Below, one piece after another: positions 20,249 through 33,091 of a DNA stretch of 64,000 nucleotides (its first letter is position 1; every line of letters begins with the position of its first letter). The translations under genes and the position numbers were made by a program. The notes under the pieces are model-generated. The model saw only the letters and a program-made list of their open reading frames with translations. It was not told the DNA's origin and ran no database searches. The stretch covers positions 106,591,587 through 106,655,586 of the forward strand of contig CM043966.1 of the NCBI GenBank assembly GCA_014529385.2, given 5' to 3'. The stretch comes from Adiantum capillus-veneris. Taxonomy: Eukaryota > Streptophyta > Polypodiopsida > Polypodiales > Pteridaceae.

Positions 20249-21461
20249 CATGGATTGCGATCCATGTTGGGACAAAGTTTGAACTTCGGGATGATACCAT
20301 CTAGTAAAGTATGCTTTGGGGAAGCTATGGTTCACTTCTTTTGGAATTTGGATCATTGGTTTAAAATCCATGCCATTTTTTGGAAACTTTCTCAGACTTA
20401 AAGATTTTTGGAATTTTGACAAGGCTTTTGAAGTTCAAACAACTTGAAATTCTGAGATTAGGTTCCATGACATTTGGAGTCTGAGAGTAGGGGTTTTGTT
20501 TGAAAATCTTGCAGGGGGTCATGGATAGCGATCCATGTTCAGCACCCAGTAGAAGTGAAACTTGGGGAACCTGTTCCTATAGCATATCCTGGCACACTGG
20601 TGAAGTTATTTTCTAGTTTGGACAGAGTTCTCTCTAGTTCACTTAATTTTCCAAGTTATGGACCAGTTTTGTCCGACTTTGTCATGTTTGGTTTTGGTTG
20701 GTAATTTTGATCTTTGATTGTGATCAATCTGTTTGACATTTGGCTCTTCTGATGATTTGGAGTTGAAGAAGAATCCCAATCCAAGTTATCTATTGACTTC
20801 CATCCCGTTTGGACCCTCCAGGCCCTCTGGAAAGTTTGACTCAATTCTCAGGCACTTTTTGGTATTTCTTGAGTTACAACCAGTTCAAAGACTTATTTTG
20901 ATGCCACAACTTTGCCCAAGACCACAAGTTTTGCACTTGAAACTCTGACTTTGCTAAACTTGACAATTGAATCACTGAACATGATTTAACACTAAAATTT
21001 TGACTCTCTTTCCAATTAAAGATCACTGCACATAATTTGTACTCATTTTTTGATCGATCTGCTTCAGGGAGTCATGTTTTGACACCATTTTGCACAAAAC
21101 TTATAGGGTAGCTACCAGGCATCTTTGTTAAGCTATTGCTACACTTTTTACTGAAGTTGGGTTAGATTCTTTCAACCATGGGTGCAAACAACCATTTGGA
21201 GACTAAAAGCCCAATTTCCATTGACTTTTGATCATTTCAATGTCCATTTTGTCAAATTTGTAGGGAATATTCCCCAAGGTAGTATTAAACTGAATGTACT
21301 GATGTTTCTCTATTATGCTATGTTGGGGAACATGGATTAAGATCCATGTTTAGCAACATTCTTAATGTGTGATTACTATAGTGTAGAGATTCTTTCAAAA
21401 GCAATATTTTCCACCACTTGTTCTTGACAATTAAGATGGGTGTCATGGATCATGATCCATG
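20249..21461. repeat. Four copies of the palindrome CATGGATNNNNATCCATG
   Basis: Exact 7-bp arms around 4 variable bases occur at 20249-20266, 20520-20537, 21331-21348 and 21444-21461. Flanks are partly shared: GGGGGTCATGG before the first two, and ATCCATGTT after all four. Confidence 0.85.
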
Positions 21462-21738
21462 TTCCACCTCTTTCGGTAACTATGAAAGCTCATCCTGACT
21501 CTGCCCAATAGATAGAGTATTTTTCTTAAAACATTATCAAATTTGGACCTCATTTTTTTTTCTATTATGCTATGTTGGGGAACATAGTTTCTTTTTATCA
21601 AATCTTCTATAGTTTCTTTTTATTTTTTTTGTGAACATTTGACTGTTCATGCATTGATAAGGAGCATACCTATGAAATCTGGTGTGGTATGAGCGGTGGC
21701 TGTAGCACGCAAAAGTATGGCAAGGAGCTCTAGGTCAA

Positions 21739-21839
<101 letters not shown>

Positions 21840-23054
21840 AAGGCATTTGATTTCAATGAGCTCTAAGTTGCCCATTTTTTCCTACATGTGTTCGATTTAC
21901 CCTGATACAATGTGCATACTTACCTTACTTGCCCACATTTCTTATCATACCACCTACGGCTTAGACGGCTCGTCATTTGGACACTTGATCATTAATTGCC
22001 CTTGATTTTGCAATTCTGGTTTGTTGTAAGTTGGCCCAAAATTTGACTTTCGCCAAATCCTTCCATATTTGACATGCTCAAAGCTCTTTCTTTGTAGATT
22101 TTGCATTTGCTTTTAAAACTTGATTCCAAATTTCTTGGCTCTATTTAATAAATTTTTATCATTATTAGGTTAAAAATTATTATCAATTGGTCAAAAATTT
22201 TGCTAAAACTATTCCACACTCATATGTACATACTCACTCTAGGCATCTCACTCATCAAAATTTGTCAATATGGCTCAGTTATATGCTTGATAGGAACAAT
22301 ATTCTACTAAACGTTTACAAAAAGCAAAAATTTAATCAACAAAACGCACTTTATACAGTGTACATGTATTATTTCAACATCTTGCATCCTAATATATTGC
22401 AATATGATGCTCCAATTACTATGGCTATTGTTACTCCCCTCTACCCATTTCGAGTCATCCTAGACAAAGGGTTGTGCAATGTGCATGGGTGAAAATAATG
22501 TGTTAGGGTAACACAGTGTCGTGCAAGATGTGGGTATTGAAACAATTTTTTAGTGGTCTTTCTTGTCAAGGTTTCATCCCTTCTATGTTTTTCGAACAGA
22601 AGTTATTGCCCTCTCTTGAATGCTTGATTTGGTGATGATCCTTTGTGTGCCAATAGCTGGTACTGCAGGGAACCACTTCAGGCTTGTTTTGAGAAACTGC
22701 AATAGGGTTTGTCATTTGATGCCTCCATTCCTATTTTGTTTCTATGGCTCCTTTGGCTTGTCCAAGTTAGCTTTGGGAATCCATTTGTGTTTTGGTAAGC
22801 CTGTTGAAGCGTGAAGTTGTCGTTTGAAGTTTTTCTATTGGCATGGTTTAGGATTTGATGTTTTATCAGTTAGGAAGCTGAACTGCGACGAGGGAAAAGA
22901 TTGATTATCAAGCAATGTTTTGGGTATCCATATCTTTTGCAGCTTTGATGCCATGATTGACTTCCGGATCCAAACTTTTGTAACCCTTTTTTGGTGATAA
23001 CTTGCAAGTAACTGTTGTTGAAAACTGGTCTCTTGTCTCTAAGTCATCTGAATG

Positions 23055-23543
23055 CTATTGTTCATCACATATCTGATTTGTTTGTGTAAATGGAGTAACA
23101 TAAGGTGTATCCTTGAGATAGTAATTCATCATTTCACCTCGCCAATCTAGAACATCCTTGTAAGTATGCAGCCATGAAACTCCCAAAATGATTTTCCTGT
23201 TGAGATCTATATATGCCCATGATGTGGAACTGATGTGGGCAATGGTTACCATCTATGTTAATTGAGACATTGGCTTGTCTCCCAAACTAACCATGGTTTC
23301 CTTGTTAGTCTCTTTTATCTCAATCTGAGTTGTTTCAATCATAGACTCTGATAATTTCAAGTAGGTTGAATACTGCATAGGTTTGACACGTGCTTCAGTA
23401 TCCACAAGTGCTCTTTTTGTTGTGCAGTCGGCTAGTTGGATAGTGATCCAAACATCCATTCCACCTAGCCAACTTTGTTCTACCTGAACTCCTATAATAG
23501 GAGGTGATGGCTCATCTTGTTCCTTGTGCTTGAAAATCCACAA
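23055..23543 (-). pseudogene. Ty3/gypsy protease-like fragment
   Basis: The minus frame 23543-23253 contains RALVDTEARVKPM, a retroelement aspartic-protease active site with the usual DTGA changed to DTEA, preceded by GMDVWITIQL. After a stop, 23252-23055 continues with IILGVSWLHTYKDVLDW, the region after the protease core that normally leads into reverse transcriptase. The element at 23848-26400 lies upstream on the same strand and ends with integrase, so this protease is not in normal order with it; a second head-to-tail element or a rearrangement is likely. Confidence 0.65.
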
Positions 23544-23699
23544 TCAAGCTTTTTCATGTTCTTGATCTTTAATTGCTTAAGCCTTTTGTTCTCGTTCCTT
23601 AGCTAAATGTATCTTCTCTAACATTTCTGCAGTGAGAGGTTGATGATATTTCTTCAATCTGCATCCATTTATCTAGCTAGACATTATCTTTCCCTCCAA

Positions 23700-26430
23700 T
23701 GCTGCAAGTTATACAGTGCCACTCGTTACCCCGCTTTCTGAGTTTCTTGGAATGTTGCTTCAAAGTGTAGACTAAAATGTACTCACCCTTTTGGTATTCC
23801 TTGTTTATTATGACATGTTGGTCATGGAGGAATCTCGTTTGTCTTCTTTATGCATACATAGATGCAACCGATTTGAATCTTATTTCATCCAACTGTATTA
23901 GTTGGTCCAGTCGATCAAAAAATTCACGTCCCATCCATCCTTGATCTTGTGGCACGCATAGTATAGGAATCAAGAACTCGACAAGCAATATGGCATTTAT
24001 CTCAAACACTAAATTGAAAGGTGTAGTGTTTTGTGGCATTTTGCATGCTACCCAATATGCCCATAAAGGTTAATGTAGTTTATGATCCCAGTTTTTTTCT
24101 AGATTCATTGACAATATTTGTGAGTACTGTGCATAAAATTTTGTCTGTGCGCTTGTCTTGCTTGTTTGCTTGAGGGTGGTATGGAGCTGATTTAGAATGA
24201 AGCACCATAAACTCATACAACACATAATCATGATTTCAATCAGAAGGCCATATCTCATGAAATGTTATCATACAAGAATTGCGTTGTGGTTCTAGAATCA
24301 TTCTATGGTATTGCCTTGGCCTCTATGCATTTGGTTAAATAATCCATGGCCACTATAATGTATTGAGCATGCATTCGATATGTCAGTGGAGTGAGATAGG
24401 ACCCACAAAGTATATTCCTCATTTGGAAAAAACATCATGGGTATTAGAGGAATTTCATCATGTTGCATCGGTACTTTAGTTCATTGGCAAGCATCACATT
24501 GTCTCACATAGTGCTCTCCATCCATTAATAGAGTAGGCCACTACAAGGAGTATTGCTTTTACGGTTTTGTTAGCCAAAAAGTGTCCTTTGACTGGACTGG
24601 TGTGTGCTTGGTAAAGTATCTGAAGGTACTCATGCTCTGCTATAGAAATACTCAGATTGTCATTCATCCCTCTTTGACAAAGGTGATTTTTGACAATAAC
24701 ATGGTTTTTTGCTTCTTGTTGAATCGAGTGTAGTTTGGCTTTGTTCAAGTTTGTTGGCAAGACTCCTTGCTCTATATAATCCACAATGTACTTTCTCCAC
24801 TTGGGTGCTATTGCTATCTTGAACAGTGTAGCATGCTCAATTGGCTTCCAGGGTGCACAAGCATCACAAAAACTAGCATAGTACGTCATGGATGCTTTTT
24901 TTGCATGTGAGGCCAATACACCCCAAGTAGCATCAGTCTCTGGTATGTTTGTGTTTTTTCATTGTGAATACCCATAGTTGGTACATGAGCTTGCTTTAGA
25001 TACATTTCTTTGGGTGGCTTGATGCATAACCTAAGTATGTCATTGTTTCCTACTTATATACTTGTCTAGCTATCAGTGCTAAGGAGCGAGATTGTTCAAT
25101 GATTGATGGTTATCGTTCAATCTTCATAGAACCAATGGTGAGAAAATGGTATAACATGTTCTATTTGGATATTGAAGAGACAAGAGTCAGTCAAATCATC
25201 ATCAACCCCTAAAGGTGCTTCCTCGTCTATCAATTGTGATAAATGTTCTGCCCTCTAATGTATAGTCCATTTTCTTACCACTACAACAAAATCAAATTCC
25301 AAAAATATTATGAACCATCAAACTATGCGACCCATATTGCATGGTTTTTTCACTAAATACAATAGCGTCTAATAATCCACAAATAATATGAACTTGTTTT
25401 CTAGAAGCTAATGTCTAACCTTTTTCACCAAATAGATCATTCCCAAGCCTTCTCTTTCTATGGTTGTGTAATTTTGTTCTGCATTGTTGAGTTGTCTACT
25501 GGAGTAACAGATTGGAAAATCCATTTTGTTCTCCCTAGGTTCAGCTAAGATACATTCAATAGCATAAGGTGACGGATCTACATGGACGTGGAAAATCTTA
25601 TTCTAGTCAGGGGCTGTCAAAATTGGAGCAAAAATAAGTCTCTGCTTCAATTGTTTGAAACGCTTTCTCACATTCCTCATTCAATTCAAACTTAGTGTGA
25701 TGAGTGTGTAGAGGGGTCTTGCAACGACCACATACATGTAAATAAATCTTCAATAATAGCCACAATGTCCCATAAAATCTTGTACCTCTGTAACTTTGGT
25801 GGATCTTGGAATAGAAACAATCACTTGTATCTTCTCAACATCAGTAGAAATGCCATTTTTGGAAAGAATATACCCCAGAATCTTGCCTTATCTTACCATG
25901 AAGACACATTTTTTAGGGTTTAGGCAGATGTGATACATTCTACATTTCTCAAAGACCTTCTTTAAGTGTTCTATATGTTTATTTCTATGGAGAGAATTCA
26001 CACATAGGTCATCCATATAGATCTCTAAGAATTGTCTTAGATACTCCTTGAATGCATGACTCATCAGACTTTGGAATGTGGCAGGTGCATTGGTTAGACC
26101 AAATGGAATCACCCAATATGAAAATATGCCCCATACCATTGCAAAGGCCATTTTTTATTGATCCTCTAGCTTAATTGTGAGATGATTATAGCCCAAAAAG
26201 TCAGAGAAATTTGTAGGCTTCCTTTCCAGTGACTCTTTCAATCGCATGGTTTGTGATGGACAAGGGATAATTGTCTCTGATTGTAGAAGCATTCACCTGC
26301 TTCAAATTTATGCACACTTGTAATTTACCATTCTTTTTGGGCACCAAGATAATTGGTGACACCCACTCCATGTGTTCTATCTCATAGATGAATTCTACCT
26401 CTTTAATTTTTTATATCTCTTCTCAAAAAT
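23700..26430 (-). pseudogene. Ty3/gypsy pol: reverse transcriptase, RNase H and integrase, degenerate
   Basis: Minus strand, right to left. Reverse transcriptase, about 26400-25700: WVSPIILVPKKNGKLQVC, then FGLTNAPATFQ and YMDDL (26151-25888). RNase H, about 25620-25250: HVHVDPSPYAIECIL, CYSSRQLNNAEQNY, then a DHQALLYL-like relic. Integrase: zinc-binding region with HTSPVKGHF (within 24916-24494), a central part with many stops, and a C-terminal block TPFNLVFEINAILLVEFLIP (24039-23848). The order RT-RNH-IN identifies Ty3/gypsy. Stops and frameshifts throughout make it inactive. LTRs were not identified. Confidence 0.85.
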
Positions 26431-28540
26431 GTTTCATTATAGGTGTAGGGATGTTATTGGCACAATTTAGCATCACTTTTGAGGGGTATCGTGTGTTGAC
26501 ATATGCTCAAATCTACCCCCTTAATATCTTTGTATGACCAAGAAAACACATCTCTATATTGCGTGAGGGTAGCTGTCAACAGTTTTTCCTCCTCTTTGGT
26601 GAGATTTGTTTACATGTTGCTCCGCTTCCACTAAGGGAAAAAGGAGAACAAGATGCAGATCGCACCTATTTGAAGGATATGTTTAGCAATGCTTTGTTTG
26701 GGAATGTTGTGCTCAACAATGCTAACCAACATAAACTCCAAATGTGGTGCATTACAAAAGCATAAAAGTAGTCAAAGCTTTGGTCCATATGTATGTGATA
26801 TGGTGTTCTCATTTTTTTTGAACATCAAGTTTGTGTAGGACTTTCTATACGCAATGTCATCACTTGAAATTCGTGGATTGTGGTGTGTGTCCAACATGGC
26901 TGGGACAAGAAAGTTGAGTTGTTTCCACTCGATGCTAAGAGTCGGCCTTTCTCCAAATTATTTTCATATATGCCTGGGAGGCCGCTCAATAAGGAATGCA
27001 AGATATGATCGCCTAGATCACATGGCAATGAAGACTTGAAGGATTTTTTTTGAATTATAAGTTTATACGGAAATGGAAATATCAGTGCCGTCATTGAGGT
27101 GGTGAGCCGCCAAAAAAGTGTAGAGGTGTGAAGAGGGGCATGCCATTATGCAAGGGAAAGACGGTGCTATTGGAGCACTCTCCAGTGTGCAAGGGAAACT
27201 GCATGAAGAAGGGAGGCAACAGTCAATTGTATGGGGAGGAAGGGAGCTCAAAGAGTGTTGGCAAGAGGAGTGCTATCTAGGGGCATGCAGTGGAGAGAAA
27301 AGAGGGCCTCTAGGGCCTGGTGGGGGGAGGGGAGCCATCAACATGGAGATTCAGTGAGGACCGCTAGTTCATCCATACCAAGGAGGGATCAGGGGAGCCT
27401 GTGAGTGGCCTCGAAAGAGATAGCCAATTTCAGTGAGGAGAGCTGGGCCATGAGAGCATGTCATAGAAGAGAGAGGATTTGAAGGGCCGAAAGCTGCATG
27501 AAGGGAGTGCAACCAACAGGGAAGAATGGGTCCCCAAGAGCATGAGGAAGAGTGCTATATGTCAGAGGGAATGGCACTACAAAGAACCTACCTAAAGCAC
27601 TGCATGGAGGGGGGGAAGGGGTTCCAAGAGTTGGTGCTACCATAAGGGAGTGAGAGCTATCAAAGACAAAAGTGGGACAAAGTGGGTATAAGTGAGGGGA
27701 GCATGTCGTAAGGAAAGAAGAAGAAGGACAAGAGGAGGGCTGCAAATAATAGTGCAGTCCTTGGAAGGAAGGCAGTGTTTCCATGAAGGGGTGACCATTG
27801 CAAGGAGGTGCATAGGCTAGTTCCAAGGACGACAGAGGCGACATGTTCGTTGATTGGCTATGGTGGCGGCAAAGCTCTCGCGAGAAAGCAAAAAAGGACC
27901 CCTTCATCACCTATATTACAAGGTCAAATTGAAGCCGATCAACATCGTCATAATCTCCCTACTATTGGATTAAATTCTATCATTATCTTTGGTCTCATCT
28001 TTGCCAAGATCATTTGTTTGATTTTAATTAAGCCATATCTTGCTTGCATTAGTTAAGTTAAGATCATTTGTTTGATTATCATTAAGTGATAATTACTTTC
28101 TCTATTGCTCCAAAGCAAGCCTCAAAAGCCACATAACTATCGCTCTCAATTACGTTTGATTATCTTTCTATTGCTTAATTAAGCCGATTGTTTCTCTTGT
28201 TCCCTATCAAGCCCCAGATTTATCACATATTTCACTGTCTTTTGCTTAAAGCTCCATAACATGCTAGCACAAGATTTGAGTTTTCTCTCTATGAGGCCAT
28301 TTGTTAATCAAGCCGCTTGAGCTGATCCCAAAAAAGGAATATATATGATGATATAGTGCTCATTTGGATATCTTATTGGCTTCTATCTCTCTGTTTTTGC
28401 TTCTTCCTCTCAACCACCTCTCACAGCCAAAGGCCCCATGGTGCCTTCTCGGTCCACCTTCTTGCGAGAACACATATCCCTTGACATTTTTGGTGAACTT
28501 GACGTGAAACCAAGCCGGGGTGGGAAGAATTTTTGGAGGA
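26430..28540. other. No recognisable gene; A/G-rich spacer on the plus strand
   Basis: 26430-26830 may hold decayed sequence upstream of the reverse transcriptase. From about 27060 to 27850 the plus strand is rich in GGGA/GAGG words and the minus strand correspondingly in pyrimidines, which makes open frames of low complexity (for example minus 27910-27461) that look non-biological. 27900-28400 is AT-rich with repeated GATCATTTGTTTGATT words (about 28008 and 28063). Confidence 0.4.
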
Positions 28541-29690
28541 AGATGTCTACACCACAAGAAGCAGCCATGCAACAAATGATGCAAGAGTTTGTATCCAACA
28601 ACAACATGCTGCCCAATAGTAGTATAATCTGCAAGAGAAAATTTGTAAAGCATGGCAGACAATTACAAATAAATTACAGTGATTTGAAGGCCCGGATATT
28701 AGAAAAATTTGCAATATCTATGAGCAGGCAATGGAAGATAATGGAATCGATGATCAAAATGCAGTGGAAGGGTTTCATTTTATTGCGGTGCCAGAACTTA
28801 GGGGCTGAATTAAAGAGATTCAAGCATCTCAAGGCCCAAATTGGTAGGTATTCAAGAAGGTGCTGCAAGAGGAACATTTTCTTGAGGATTCACAAAGGGT
28901 AACCAGACAGAGCTTCATGAAGTGGTGCAGAAGAAAAATAAAAATTTATTTGCATGAGTTATTATGGGAGTTTGAAAAGAAACTTGACCAATTGTCCTCT
29001 TCAGAGCAGTGTTCAATGAAGGATCAGAAGGTTGAACAGTTTATTCAAGCTGCTAATCCACGACTTCAAAAGGTCTTGGTGCAATTGCTAGAGGATTCAA
29101 CATGTGAATTGGGCTTAACGTCTGATTGGAAGATAGTCACTAAACGGTGAATATGATCGTGAAACGACAAATGAGACCTGATAAGCTGATTGTGGCCCCG
29201 ATGTCATGGATGTTGTGGAAGAGGAAACTAATGAGAAGTCATCCTCAACAATACCCAAAGTGGAAGAGCAGGTTCTTAATGAAGTGGTGAAAGGTATTCA
29301 AGAGTTAAATTTGAATTTCAAAGCTCTAAAATTTGAAGGGTTGACTATGCAGCAACCTCCACGGAAAGTTTGGGATCGATGCATGTGGTGTGATAGTGAA
29401 GACCATAGATATGTTAAGGAATGTGATGAGTTTGATGAAGCTTACAAAAGGAATGTGGTTTTTTGGAAGGACAAGAAGATTCACCTCAGGGAAAAATGTG
29501 AGATGCTCCGCTTGAACTTTGGTAGGGGCGGCATGAAAATGCTAGTTGAAGAAATACAGCATAATGTTTCTCTTGTGGAAGCAGCTACACATGGTTTGCA
29601 GGTTTGTGGAAGGGAGATGATGATGGTGCAGGTACAAAGGACCAATTGTGGCCTTATGCTTTGAAGACAGCAAAAGCAGGTAAGGTGACT
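28540..29690 (+). pseudogene. Ty3/gypsy gag fragment with zinc knuckle
   Basis: Plus-strand blocks in changing frames: MSTPQEAAMQQMMQEFV at 28543, helical segments to 28900, then 28900-29150 with EKKLDQLSSSEQCSMKDQK, and 29206-29664 with a zinc knuckle CMWCDSEDHRYVKEC (CX2CX4HX4C, about 29380-29425) followed by LNFGRGGMKMLVEE. Knuckle and following segment are typical of plant gypsy gag. Frameshifts near 28780 and 28890 and stops near 29150-29200 disable it. No pol follows. Confidence 0.7.
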
Positions 29691-29921
29691 TATGGAAAGC
29701 TGCGAGACGACAAGTAGGGAATTCTACTCGAGAAACCACGGAGTGAACTGATTCAGTGGATTCCCTCTCAGCGTTTAGACTCATGGATGATTTACTTAGT
29801 GTTAAAAATTCAACCTTTAGAGACATCCTTGTAGAAATCTACCCACCATGCCTCATGGAATTGGTGTTGGACAGAAAAACAATTGTAAAAAATCCTGCTT
29901 TTTAAATATGGAAATTCTAGT

Positions 29922-30554
29922 ACTTCATCTTGCAATACCCCACTGTTCAAGCATCTGATTGACAAGGAGTGACTCTTTGTCACCTCCATACATCACCCAC
30001 TACCTCTGCAAACTTTTCCAAGCTTCAAAAAAACCCTAATGGCACATTTCCTAGAGTGGCCCAACTAGCATAGAGCTGGCCCTTGGTGAAACTTCAACTG
30101 GCAATAACTTGAAAACCATAACTCCAAATGACGATCTAAAAAGACTCAAATGCTCCACAAGATGAGCACTTTAGGCCCATGCATTCACATCATCTTTGAT
30201 CACCTATCTCCATCTTCCATGTCCGTCTCAAATCTACAATGCACTCTAGATTTAAACTGCCATATCTTGCACACAGTGGCTCCATTTGATGAGCCGTCTA
30301 GACCAACTTGTAGATCACTTTAAGCTCTTCATCACCAAGGAAAAAACATTCCCTTTGAACACCCTTCACCTGCCACCCCATCAGGTCCTCTTTGAAGCCC
30401 ATTTGGTCTTAAAAACCACATAAAACATACATCTCTGATGCCACTTGCATGTTCAGCCTTCCACACCTACTTAAGCGCTTAGCCATGCACCTATTAGCAT
30501 ACCCTTAATTGATTGTGACCTCTGCTAGGGTTGACACACTTTGGTTGCACCATC
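29922..30554 (+). repeat. Left copy of a ~635-bp direct repeat
   Basis: Starts TTCATCTTGCA and shares with 31510-32146 the words CATACATCA, CTAATGGCACATTTC, CAATAACTTGA, CTCCACAAGATGAG, AAAACCACATAAAACATACA and TTAGCCATGCACCT. Differences are scattered point changes, consistent with age. The pair are about 1.59 kb apart and could be LTRs of a small non-autonomous element; no TG...CA ends or primer site were confirmed. Confidence 0.8.
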
Positions 30555-31509
30555 ATTGCCCAACCCCCTAGTTGAACATTCATGTTCAACCAAAAAACTG
30601 CTTTATTCACCAAAAAATTGCAAAACTGGACAAAACTGTGAACAAACCACGAAAAAGCACTACCATACATACAAAACGGTACTCTTGTCTTCTAATTCCA
30701 AGCCTCAAGTGGGTTGCCCCACCCCCTGCATAGTATGACCTCATGGATCAAACACCTGGATTTGCTCTCTTCCATTTATTTGAATCAATCTCCAATAGTG
30801 TTTTACCCAAGCACGTAGCCATCCATGCTCAAAATAGGCCCATAGCACTTTAGCACTCCTTCAAGTAGCGGCCTACCTCATCAAAATACCTGGCTCTACC
30901 ATCATATCATATGAACCAACAAACGCGTCTAGCCCTCCTTCCCAACCATGTAAAGTAGAGCTCATGTCAAGGGAACCCATATTTGATAGATAACATGCTG
31001 CTTTGCTGCACTTACAAGCATAGCTCTAAACCATGATCCGCATACTTTTTTGGAAGCTTGGACACACCTTGGGAATCTCCTTCATCTGTCATAGAGCACA
31101 CCTAGTGCATTGGTTCCACCTCTGGCTCCAAGCTCTCTTTAACCTCCTCTTCAAACTCAATTTCAGCTTCATCAAGCCCCTCCTTATAAACCGGTTCTTT
31201 GAGGTCAGCATACATCACTGGCCCATTGGCTTCAATCTTATCTCAAACATCCTCATGTAGGAAATCAAAGAATTTTCTTAATTTTAAATAATCAACACTA
31301 TCAGCAGCAGTTACCTCCATCAACTATCTCCATAGGGCTTTGAATTCCCATTTGAAAGCTTTAAAATCTTCATCCAAGTTTTGCTTTGGTCCATCCAGCT
31401 TCCACTTCACCCCATGTAGCTGCCGCATTTCAATCTTTTTGGACCCACAATCCGAGACAGCCAAAACTCAAAAAACCATTTGGCAATGCATTGCCCCCAA
31501 TTACACCTG

Positions 31510-32146
31510 AATTCATCTTGCACTACCTTATTGTCCAATCATGCAATTGACAAGAATTTACTTCTTGTCAGCTCCATACATCAACCACTTCCTTTGCAAA
31601 CTCTGTCAAGATTTTAAAAAAAACTAATGGCACATTTCATAGAGCAGCCCAACTGGCACAGAATTGGCCTCCGGTGAAACTTCGGTGGCAATAACTTGAC
31701 AATCGTAACTCCAAATGACAATCTAAAAAGACCAGCATGCTCCACAAGATGAGAACTTCATGCCCACTCATTAACATTAGCTTTGATCACATGTCTCCAT
31801 CTGCCCTATTTGTCTCAGATCTGCAATGCACTTCAGCTTTAAACCACCAAATCTTGCTCATTGTGGCTCCCTTTGATGAGCTGTTTGGACCAACTTGTAG
31901 AGCACTTCAATAATTTTATCACCAAGAAAAAAACCTATCATTTGTACATCCTTCACCTACCACTCCATCATGCCCTCTTTGAAGCCCATCTAGTCTAAAA
32001 AACCACATAAAACATACATCTCTGCTGCCACTTGCATGTTCAGGCCTTCCACATCCGCTTTAGCGCTTAGCCATGCACCTGTTAGCATACCCTTCATTGC
32101 TTGTGCCTTCTTCTAGGGTCAACACACTTTGGCTACACCATTGTCT
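31510..32146 (+). repeat. Right copy of the ~635-bp direct repeat
   Basis: Second copy of the repeat at 29922-30554, same strand and same length within a few bases. Between the two copies (30555-31509) I see no convincing coding sequence. Confidence 0.8.
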
Positions 32147-32536
32147 TTATAGTTTCCACCGTCTTTATAGATTTGAACTCGCTAGGTCTCTCTTCAATTT
32201 TGATGCGATAACGATCCATATCGTTGTTGCGCGTTTTTTGATATCCTTGTTTTTTGAAAAAATTGTACATATGGGCTTGAGATAGACTTTCATCAAAAAT
32301 TTTGGACATGTTCTTTTGGGTTTTTATGATTTCTTTAGCAAGCATATGTACATGCAAGGCAAGTCGCTAGTGTAGCGCCAGCTGTCGTGTTATTGTAAGT
32401 GCCCGTAAGTAAGTTTTTTGAAGTGAGACTTGTATATAACTAAAACTCCTATAAAAAAATTAAAAATTTTCAATCAACATTTAGAAATTTTTAGGTTTTA
32501 GCTTGTTGTGTCTCCTTGATGCTTTTGGATGTATCT

Positions 32537-33091
32537 CATTAGGGAAAATTTGGACTCACAAAGGGGCCTTATAAGGAGTTTGACTTCCTCTCTCATGTCC
32601 AAAACGGGCGTGCAGTAAAATTTTTACGAATCAACTCTAAACTTGGCGGAGATTTGACAGCTAGAATCTACTCTTCAAGCTCTTTCTATTGATATATAGC
32701 ATGCCATGAGTTTCCTCATATTTTGAAAGATTCTATTTTTTATTCTCTTGTGATGTGACAACTCCGTCTAGAATCTAGAGAATCAAAAATAGAATCTTTC
32801 AAAATATGAGGAATCTCGTGGCGTGCTATATATCAATAGAAAGAGATTGAAGAGTAGATTCTAACTCCGTCTGGAATCTAGAGAATCAAAAATAGAATCT
32901 TTCAAAATATAAGGAATCTCATGGCGTGCTATATATCAATAGAAAGAGCTTGAAGAGTAGATTCGAACTGCCAAATCTCCGCCAAGTTTAAAGTTGATTT
33001 GCAAATTTTTTACCGCACACCCAGTTTGGACATGAGAGAGGAAGTCAAACTCCTTCTAAGGCCCCTTTGTGAGTCCAAATTTTCCCTAATG
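32537..33091. mobile_element. Foldback/MITE-like element, 555 bp
   Basis: The ends CATTAGGGAAAATTTGGACTC and its complement GAGTCCAAATTTTCCCTAATG pair perfectly. Arms continue for about 200 bp (AAAGGGGCCTTA, GAAGTCAAACTCC, TTGGCGGAGATTTG, AGAGTAGATTC). In the middle a block of about 115 bp (AACTCCGTCTRGAATCTAGAGAATC...) is tandemly duplicated at about 32759 and 32873. Non-coding. The termini resemble those of the foldback element at 17236-18997. Confidence 0.85.

Noticed and set aside
27461-27910. Pro/Ser-rich minus-strand frame of about 149 codons
   Set aside because: Low-complexity translation of a purine-rich plus strand; no motif and no splice or promoter context.
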